This document shows positions 1 through 6,200 of a stretch of DNA of 7,188 bases, piece by piece (position 1 is the first letter of the stretch; the number at the start of each line of letters is the position of its first letter). Below the pieces are notes generated by a model, which saw only the letters and a list, made by a program, of their open reading frames with translations, did not search any database and was not told where the DNA came from. Made by a program: the position numbers and the translations under genes. The stretch comes from DATEJJ01 sp039649115 (lineage in GTDB: Bacteria > Actinomycetota > Actinomycetes > Mycobacteriales > Micromonosporaceae), in the NCBI GenBank assembly GCA_039649115.1, contig JBBWZQ010000285.1, positions 1 through 7,188 of the forward strand, read 5' to 3'.

Positions 1-893
1 GCCGCGGCCGCCGCGGCGGCCGCGTCGTTGCCGGCCCGTCCGGCGGCAGCCGCGGCGTTCTGCGCGGCCTGCCGCGCCGCCGCCGCCTCGGCCACGGCCC
101 GATCCGCCTCGTCCTTGGCCGCCTTCGTCTCCGACGCCGCCTGGGCGCCCGCCACCTGTGCGGCGTTCACCAGATCGCTGATGGTCTGCGTCTCCTGGTC
201 GCGCGCTGCCGCGACGGCCCAGTCGATGTCGATGAACCGCGTCAGCGCGTCGACCGTGCCGGCGTCCAGGGCATGCTGCGCCGCGGTGCGCACCTCCGGA
301 CCGCCGGCGGCCATGATCTGGTTGACCCGGACCCGCTGGTCGGTGGTGTCCGGCTGCCGCCACCCCGTCTCAAGGAAGGTCTGCAACGCATCGGGGGTAC
401 CGGCATCCAGCGCCCGCTGGGCCGCCGCCCGCAACTGTGGGCCGCCGGCGGTCATCATCTGGTTGATCCGCACCCGCTGGTCGGTCTGCCAGGGTTGCCG
501 CCACCCGGACTCCAGGAACGACCCCAATGCCGCCGGATCGGTCGAGTCCAGGGCCTGCTGCGCCGCGGTGCGCACGGCCGGACCGCCGGTCGCCATGATC
601 TGGTTCACGCTGAGCCGGTCGTCGACCTGACCGCGCTGTGCCCAACCGCTGGCCAGGAACGCGCAGACGTCCGCGTCGGTACCCAGCAGCGCCCGCTCGG
701 CGGCGGCGCGTACCTGCGAGCCCCCGGCCTGCCAGGCCAGTACCACGGCATCGCGGTCGCAACCGGCAGGTGCCGGATCGGCCTCCGCACGCCTCGCAGG
801 TGGGCCGCCCACCAGTGCGATCACCACCGCGAGAACCATCACCGCGGCCGTCGAGGCGCGGCCCCGCCCGACGCCAGCCCACGCTGTGCTCAT
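1..893 (-). CDS. Secreted ALF-repeat protein, N-terminal part (runs off left edge)
   Basis: 297 codons are visible from ATG at 893 and the frame is still open at the left edge, so the C-terminus is missing. Residues 1-38 look like a Sec signal peptide: a short Arg-containing start, a hydrophobic core at about 14-30 and an A-E-A cleavage site before D39. Residues 57-225 carry tandem repeats of about 47 residues, each with an RxAAxxAL helix, an FLExGW-like core, a DQRVRVNQIM-like helix and an AAGGP turn. This is the pattern of the actinobacterial ALF repeat family (Pfam 'short repeats of unknown function'). From about 240 the sequence becomes Ala-rich with heptad-like charged positions, probably a coiled coil. 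ATG 893 is chosen for a GGGGAG Shine-Dalgarno site 10 nt upstream; an in-frame GTG at 902 lies too close to that site. The gene starts 39 bp after the pseudoprotease gene on the same strand, so co-transcription is likely. The repeats have no known biochemical role. Related proteins may carry catalytic or toxin-like C-termini, but that part is not visible here. Confidence 0.85.
   Translation of the reverse strand, partial: MSTAWAGVGRGRASTAAVMVLAVVIALVGGPPARRAEADPAPAGCDRDAVVLAWQAGGSQVRAAAERALLGTDADVCAFLASGWAQRGQVDDRLSVNQIMATGGPAVRTAAQQALDSTDPAALGSFLESGWRQPWQTDQRVRINQMMTAGGPQLRAAAQRALDAGTPDALQTFLETGWRQPDTTDQRVRVNQIMAAGGPEVRTAAQHALDAGTVDALTRFIDIDWAVAAARDQETQTISDLVNAAQVAGAQAASETKAAKDEADRAVAEAAAARQAAQNAAAAAGRAGNDAAAAAAA
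219..722 (-). repeat. ALF tandem repeats (about 47 aa / 141 bp, four units)
   Basis: The repeated GG[P/S]xV[R]xAA...AL unit begins at residues 57, 103, 150 and 197 of the ALF protein. Steps are 46, 47 and 47 residues. The middle copies are most alike (FLESGWRQP and FLETGWRQP). The first copy is diverged, and the fourth loses the second half of the unit as it passes into the coiled-coil region. Confidence 0.8.
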
Positions 894-903
894 ATTGACC
901 ACG

Positions 904-909
904 CTCCCC
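904..909 (-). promoter_or_regulatory. Ribosome binding site of the ALF-repeat gene
   Basis: GGGGAG on the minus strand lies 10 nt before ATG 893 and decides the start. The 39-bp gap between the upstream stop (933-935) and this ATG shows no terminator hairpin, which supports read-through from the pseudoprotease gene. Confidence 0.6.
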
Positions 910-932
910 GTCTGGTCATTGACGCACTCCGG

Positions 933-3062
933 TCAGGAAGGAACCCGCAACTCCAGCAGGCCGGTCGGATCGGCGTTCGGATCGGTGCCGATGCCGACCT
1001 GGGTACTGCCGGACGGGTTGACCACCACGGACACCGGCGGACCGGTCTGCGTCTGCACCACTGCCGTGAGTTGATGGCCGGAGCCAGCCTGCTGCCCGTC
1101 ACCCCGGATCTCGTAGACACCGGGGACGTTGAGAGCCAGGCGGCCGACCGGCCCGGAGACCTTGAAGCAGATCTGTCCCGCCCCGTTCGCGCCGATCTGT
1201 TCGGTGGTCCACACCCGGACCACGCCGACGTTGTCCACCGGCTGCGTCGCGCAGTCGGCGAGCAGGATGTGACCGTCACCGGAGATGAGCTTGACGTTCA
1301 GCGACGCCTCGATCGCGGCCGCACCCGGATAGCTGAAATCCTCCACAATGGACCCAGGCGCATCCGCTGCCGGCCGTACCGTCGCCAGCACACCGATGGG
1401 CTGCTCCGGTCTCCGACCCACGATCCACACGACCCGGTTGCCCGGCCGGTAGAGCAGCAGATAGCCCGGCCCACCCGTGTGGTCGTAGTCGAAGGCCACG
1501 ATCCGGTCCCGGTCGATGGCCAGGTCGAAACCACCGATACCGGCGGTGGCGTTGGAGTACACGGCCGTGAACGTGTTGCCCGTACCGTGCGCGAGGATGG
1601 CGGTCCTCTTCGCACCCGGCCGGTACAGCACCAGGTGGTCCAGCATGCCGGTGTGCTCGTAGTCGAAGGCGGTCACCTGGTCCCGGGCGTCGGCCAGGTC
1701 GTACCCACCGATACCGGCGGTGGTGCTGGAGTACACGGCCGTGAACGTGTTGCCCGTGCCGTGCCCGACGACGAAGGCCGTTCTCGCTCCCGGCCGGTAC
1801 AGCAGCAGGTGATCCTGCTTCCCCGAGTGGTCGTAGTCGAAGGCCACGATCTGGTCCCGGGCGTCCGCGAGGTTGTACCCGCCGATGCCCGTGGTCGTGG
1901 TGGAGTACACGGCCGTGAAGCTGCTGCCCGCACCGTGCTTGAGGATGAACACCGTCCTGGTCCCCGGCCGGTACAGCAGCAGATGGTCCAGCTTGCCTGA
2001 GTGGTCGTAGTCGAACGGGACCACGCGATCCGCCGCGTTCCTCAGGTCGTACCCGCCGATGCCCGTGACGCTCTCGGCCACCGACGGGTACGTGTTGTCC
2101 GCGTCGTGCCTCGCGATGAGGATCGCGCCCGCCCCGGGACGGTACATGACCAGATGGTCCAGCTTGCCCGAGTGGTCGTAGTCGAACGGGACGACCTGGT
2201 CCACGGCATTCCCGAGGTCGTACCTCCCGATACCGGTCGAACTCGAGAAGTAGGGTACGAAGGTCGCCGTGAGGCCGGGCGTATGCTGCGCGATCCAGAT
2301 CTTCAGGTCATCGACCCGCTGTGCCGTGGCGCCGAAGCGCGTGTCCGACTCCGTGAGGCAGCCACCCTGCCAGGAGGCGATGTCGAGGCCGACGAGTTCC
2401 GGCTGGCCGCCGGTGTTCCGGAAGACCGGCCCGCCCGCGTCACCCTTGCAGGCGGTCGCCTGACTCCCGCCCTGCCCGGTCCAGGTGAACGCGTCGGCGG
2501 TCACCGTACCGACCGCCGCCGGTGCGGCCTGCAGGTGATCAGGTACCCACTCGGTCGCGGTCCGGCCGTAGCCCGCCACCTGGAGGACGTCGCCGACCGC
2601 GGGGGCGGAGCCGGTCACCGTGATCGGTGCGATGTCGGTGACGCGCAGCGAGAGCCTGGCGAGCGCGACATCCCGGTCCGGGCGCGGAACGATCTCGACC
2701 ACGGGAAGTACCCGCCCGGCGGAGCCGGACAGATCGGTGCGGCCGACCGTGACCGTCGTCGGCACCGTGGGCGCCCCGGCGGTCACCGGCTGCCCGTTGA
2801 CGGCGAAGCAACTGCCCGCGGTGAGTACCCACTGTGGACTGACCAACGCTCCGGTACACGCCCGCACACCACCCACGTCCACCTTTGCCACGAAGCCCCA
2901 CGAGCCGTCGGGCACCGGGCCTCCGCCGCTCACCGCCAACGCGGGTGCCGTGCCGGCCAGGCCCGCACCGAGCCCGACGACGAGAGCGGCGATCAGGCGG
3001 GCGACGCGGCGACCGGTACGCGGCGCGACACGATCGGCGCCGCGCGGCGAGATAGAAACCAT
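933..3062 (-). CDS. Secreted S1-fold pseudoprotease with calcium-loop-like repeats
   Basis: The product has 709 residues. Residues 1-43 form a Sec signal peptide: Arg-rich start, hydrophobic core at about 22-40, cleavage after A-L-A. Residues 44-260 are a chymotrypsin/trypsin-fold domain with VSGG at the mature N-terminus, LTAGSC at 80-85, DVALARL at 131-137 and CKGDAGGP at 205-212. The four fold cysteines, C69/C85 and C205/C235, match the usual two disulfides. The catalytic Asp is present (D131), but the His position is Ser (S84) and the Ser position is Ala (A209), so peptidase activity is not expected. Residues 277-550 hold five repeats of about 58 residues with FDYDHSGKLDH-like loops and LLLYRPG strands. 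Residues 570-709 form a separate domain with C604 and C632 and end ELRVPS. The start at ATG 3062 is chosen because AGGG lies 8 nt upstream and the signal peptide follows directly; an in-frame ATG at 3167 would add 35 residues of non-signal sequence. The protein is probably a secreted binding or adhesion protein, but its ligand is unknown. It is likely co-transcribed with the ALF-repeat gene. Confidence 0.85.
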   Translation of the reverse strand: MVSISPRGADRVAPRTGRRVARLIAALVVGLGAGLAGTAPALAVSGGGPVPDGSWGFVAKVDVGGVRACTGALVSPQWVLTAGSCFAVNGQPVTAGAPTVPTTVTVGRTDLSGSAGRVLPVVEIVPRPDRDVALARLSLRVTDIAPITVTGSAPAVGDVLQVAGYGRTATEWVPDHLQAAPAAVGTVTADAFTWTGQGGSQATACKGDAGGPVFRNTGGQPELVGLDIASWQGGCLTESDTRFGATAQRVDDLKIWIAQHTPGLTATFVPYFSSSTGIGRYDLGNAVDQVVPFDYDHSGKLDHLVMYRPGAGAILIARHDADNTYPSVAESVTGIGGYDLRNAADRVVPFDYDHSGKLDHLLLYRPGTRTVFILKHGAGSSFTAVYSTTTTGIGGYNLADARDQIVAFDYDHSGKQDHLLLYRPGARTAFVVGHGTGNTFTAVYSSTTAGIGGYDLADARDQVTAFDYEHTGMLDHLVLYRPGAKRTAILAHGTGNTFTAVYSNATAGIGGFDLAIDRDRIVAFDYDHTGGPGYLLLYRPGNRVVWIVGRRPEQPIGVLATVRPAADAPGSIVEDFSYPGAAAIEASLNVKLISGDGHILLADCATQPVDNVGVVRVWTTEQIGANGAGQICFKVSGPVGRLALNVPGVYEIRGDGQQAGSGHQLTAVVQTQTGPPVSVVVNPSGSTQVGIGTDPNADPTGLLELRVPS
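1413..2246 (-). repeat. Five tandem 58-aa (about 174 bp) repeats in the pseudoprotease
   Basis: Units begin GIG at residues 277, 334, 392, 450 and 508, that is, steps of 57, 58, 58 and 58. Each has GIGGYDL, then a D-x-D-x-S/T-G-x-x-D loop resembling FG-GAP/VCBS calcium loops, then a YRPG strand. The loop is intact in units 1-3. It is D-Y-E-H-T-G in unit 4 and loses the last Asp in unit 5 (DYDHTGGPG). Such arrays are usually blades of a propeller-like fold, but five units alone do not settle the blade number. Confidence 0.8.
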
Positions 3063-3071
3063 TGCCAGAAC

Positions 3072-3099
3072 CCTGCCTTCAGAGAGAAGGAAGGACAGG
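3072..3099 (-). promoter_or_regulatory. Hairpin partly covering the Shine-Dalgarno site of the pseudoprotease gene
   Basis: In the minus-strand transcript CCUUC (3090-3086) pairs with GAAGG (3080-3076) across a UCUCU loop. An outer stem CCUG (3099-3096) with CAGG (3075-3072) stacks directly on its 3' side, leaving a 5-nt bulge on the 5' side. The probable Shine-Dalgarno AGGG (3074-3071) overlaps the outer stem, 8 nt before the ATG. The pairing could limit ribosome access. It is seen by eye only and no energy was calculated. Confidence 0.4.
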
Positions 3100-3114
3100 C
3101 CGCACCACCCATCG

Positions 3115-3222
3115 ATGCCTGATCGCTGAGAGCCCCACGTGCGGACAGCGCCACGACCGGCGGGCACGAAGCCTTTCCCCGTAGCTGTTGGTGACCCCTC
3201 GCACCTTCAGCCACTCAGGCAT
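3115..3222 (-). ncRNA. Candidate structured 5' leader of the pseudoprotease gene
   Basis: On the minus-strand transcript, AUGCCUGA (3222-3215) is perfectly complementary to UCAGGCAU (3122-3115). Next to the 5' arm, with no spacer, is a hairpin at 3214-3181: GUGGCUG, AA, GGUG, an 8-nt loop, CACC, AA, CAGCUAC. This gives 7 + 4 bp with a symmetrical AA/AA internal loop. One pair is G-U on this strand but an A-C mismatch on the other, which favours the leader strand. Smaller possible stems follow: GGC/GCC around a UUCGU loop, and CGCUG/CAGCG next to the 3' arm of the closing stem. I recognise no known riboswitch class. Its place between a promoter candidate and a Shine-Dalgarno-covering hairpin suggests a regulatory leader, but inverted repeats also arise by chance in GC-rich DNA. 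Confidence 0.35.
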
Positions 3223-3256
3223 AGCAGAACAAAATTGTCTACGGTCGAGGCGCTGG

Positions 3257-3283
3257 ACTATACATTCGATGACTGGACAACAA
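3257..3283 (-). promoter_or_regulatory. Weak promoter candidate for the pseudoprotease-ALF unit
   Basis: TTGTTG (3283-3278) and TATAGT (3262-3257) are separated by 15 nt. The -10 matches TATAAT at five of six bases; the -35 is poor and the spacing short. It sits just after the STAND gene stop, in one of the less GC-rich patches of the window. If used, it would give a leader of about 190 nt. No clear terminator hairpin with a U-tract follows the STAND stop, so read-through from that gene is also possible. Confidence 0.3.
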
Positions 3284-3290
3284 GCCGGCG

Positions 3291-6200
3291 CTAGTGGATT
3301 GGACATGGCGGACGGTACGCAATACCGGGGAAGAATTCCGTCCATTCAGTACGGGTGATCATCGGATAGGCGATGTCGCATATGCGTTCGGCGACGTCCT
3401 CGGGATTGACGCGCCAAAGCATCGCGGTCCAATCCTCGCTGCCGGTGATGACATAGCGGCCGTCACGGCTGAACGCGACCGCATCGATGGGTTTGGGGTG
3501 CCCGGTGATGGTCGCCACTTCGCGGATCCGGCGCTGATCGGTGACGTCCCAGAGGCGGACGATGCGATCAGAACTCGCCGTGGCCAGGAGGTGCCCGTCC
3601 GGGCTGAACGCGACGGACTCGACGCCATCCGTGTCGCCGGTGAGCGTGGCGAGCGGGGTCGGGTGGCGCGGGCTCGTGACGTCCCACAGCCTGACCGTCC
3701 GGTCTTCGCTGGCCGCCGCGAGCGTGTGCCCGCCTGGGCTGAAGGCCACCGACCGGACAGTGTCGCTGTGGCCGGTCAGGCCGAGCACGGGCGTCGGGTG
3801 GGCACGGTCACTGGTGTCCCACAACGACACGACGCCGTTGGCTCCGCCGGCGGCGAGCAGGCGCCCGTCCGGGCTGAACGCCAGCGACCATACGCCGTCC
3901 CGGTTTCCGGCGATCCCGGCGAGCCGTACGGGGCGGGCGCCGTCCCTGACGTCCCACACGGTGACGGATGCGTCGGCGGCCCCGACGGCGAGCGTGGCGC
4001 GCTGGGGACTGAAGGCGACCGCGTGGACCGCGGCGGCGATGTGTACCGGGATGCTGAGTTGGCGAGGCGTGTCGGGATCGGTGACGTCCCACAGCCGGGC
4101 GGTTCCGTCATCACCGGCGGTGGCCAGCAACCGCCCGTCGGGGTTGAAGGCGAGGGCGTTGACCGGGCCGTTGTGACCACGCAGGGTGGCCTGCGCGCGT
4201 GGATGGTCCGCATCGCGCACATCCCACAGCCGAACGGTCCGGTCGTAGCTGGCTGTCGCGATGGTACGACCGTCGGGCGCCTGGGCGACGGAGTACACCG
4301 AGCTGCCGTGTGCCGCCAGCACGTTGCCCGGTACGTCCCACAACCGGGTGGTGCGGTCGCGGCTCGCGGACATCAGCGTCTGGCCGTCGTGGCTGAAGCC
4401 GACGGCGGTGACCGCGTCCACGTGACCGCCGAGCGTCAGCAATGGACCCGCGTGATCGGCTTCCCGCACGTCCCAGAGCCGGACGGTGGCGTCGACGCCA
4501 CCGGAAGCCAGGACGTGACTGTCGGGGCTGAAGGCCAACGTGGTGACCGCGTCCGTGTGACCGGTGAGGTTCACCCGGTCGTGCGGCTGACCCGAACTTG
4601 TCATGCTCCACAGCAGCACGTCATGGTCGTGTCCCGCCGCGGCCAACAGGCGCCCGTCCGGACTGAAGGCCACTGTCGACAGTGGAGAGCCCAGCGGCAG
4701 CACGGAGAGCAGCCGCGCCGGCGCGGCTTCGCCAACCGCCCACAGGCGAAGCGCGCGGTCGTCGCCGACAGTGGCGATCGTGTTCCCGTCGGGGGAGAAC
4801 GCCACGGCGCGCACCGTGGCGGTATGCCCGCGCAGCACAGCGGTCTCGCGCGGCTGCCCGGTTACCGGGACGTCCCACAATCTGACAAGGTGGTCGGCTG
4901 CGGTACCCGCCATTCTGGTGCCGTCCGGACTGAACGCAACGGACAGAACCGGCAGCCTGTCCCCGCCGATACCAGATCGTGGATGTCTGTGCCGTGGATC
5001 AGTGGTGTCCCACAACCGGATCGTGCCGTCCCGGTTGCCACACGCCAACACCCTGCCGTCCGGGCTGAACGCCAGCGCAGCGGCCGCGTGCGTCTCATCC
5101 AGCTCGGCCGCGACCGTCCTCGGACGGTGCGGATCGGAGACGTCGGTGAGCTGCACGGCGCCCCCGGTCCCCGCGGTCGCCAGCGTTCGTCCATCCGTCG
5201 CCATCGCGGTGAGGCCGTATTCATGATCCATCAGGGTCGCGTACGGCAGGGCGAAGGCGCCCAGCAATGCGCTGCGGACGTTCATCGTGGGAGCCAGGCG
5301 ATACGCCGCGAGCAACAGTTGATTGGCGAGCGCCGGTTGTGTCGGGCGCAGCGCGTTCGCCGCGGCGGCGACATTCTGGGCGGTGGCGATGTCGCGCTGC
5401 CGCGCCGCCGCCTGCCGGGCGAAGCCGGCGTACGTCGTGGCACCGGTCACCAGGACGAGGAGCCCGGTCAGGACCGCGACCAGGCGCTGAAGTCGGCGGC
5501 TCTGCCGGCGGGCGGCGGCTCGTTCGGCCTCCTGCAACGCGATGCTGGCCGCGAGAAACGACTGCTCGCGCGACGTGAGCGAGGCGCGGCCCAGGGCGAT
5601 CCAATCATTGGCGGCGGCGAGTCGGACCCCGCGAAGCAGCGCGGCCTGGTCCCTCCCGATTTCCTCCCACTGCCGGACGGCTTCGCTGAACTCGTGGTGG
5701 AATCGCAGGACATCCCGGTCTTCGGTGAGCCATTGCCGCAGCCGCGGCCAGCAGCGGATCAGTACCTCGTGCGTGATCTCAAGCCGGTCCTGGTCGACGG
5801 TGATCAGCCGGGCGCCCACGAAATGCTCCACGACGGCGCGCACATCCTCGTCGGACATGTCGATGTCGTCGCGCCTGATCCGGCGCTTCGTGTCCTGCGT
5901 TCCGGCTCCCAGGGCGGCGAGCCGGGTGAACAGGCTCCTGGCCACCTCCTGCCGATGAGTGCCGAGCGCGCGGTACGCCGACTCCGCGGTGTTGGCCAGG
6001 GCGCCGTCGATCCCGCCCGTGGCCTGGAAGCCGGCCAGGGTCAGGGCATTGCCGCGTCGCCGACGCCACGTCTCCAGCAGCGCATGTGACAGCAGCGGCA
6101 GGACACCAGCCCGGCCGTACGCGTTGGCCACCAACTCGACCAGCAGAGCTCCTTCCAGCGTCAGGTGTTCCTGGAGCGCGGGCTGGGTGATGGCCCGCCG

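Noticed and set aside
894..932. Terminator between the pseudoprotease and ALF genes
   Set aside because: The 39-bp gap has no hairpin with a T-tract and already contains the Shine-Dalgarno site of the next gene.
273..2000. A 575-codon open frame on the plus strand
   Set aside because: It lies opposite both the ALF gene and the pseudoprotease repeats and crosses their border, with a His/Arg/Pro-rich translation and no recognisable domain.
1413..2246. Regular 174-bp periodicity considered as a CRISPR or satellite-type DNA repeat
   Set aside because: The period is in frame, similarity is at the protein level, and there are no short identical repeats with unique spacers.
3063..3167. Longer N-terminus of the pseudoprotease from ATG 3167
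   Set aside because: It would put 35 unrelated residues before a complete signal peptide and read through the hairpins; ATG 3062 has a suitable Shine-Dalgarno site.
3168..3222. c-di-AMP (ydaO-type) riboswitch, suggested by ACAGCTA followed by a G-rich stretch
   Set aside because: The other conserved blocks (GGGGGAACC-like and GGGGTGAATC-like) are absent upstream, so the match is probably chance.
3165..3225. tRNA-like stretch on the minus strand (GAGTGGCTGAAGG resembles a Ser-tRNA D-arm)
   Set aside because: No acceptor stem, no anticodon arm with a sensible loop and no GGTTCGAATCC-type T-arm could be found; the stretch pairs better as the long hairpin described.
3294..6089. A 931-codon open frame on the plus strand opposite the WD40 gene
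   Set aside because: It is an antisense shadow of repeated GC-rich codons; its translation shows no domain, and the minus frame has full STAND and WD40 motifs.
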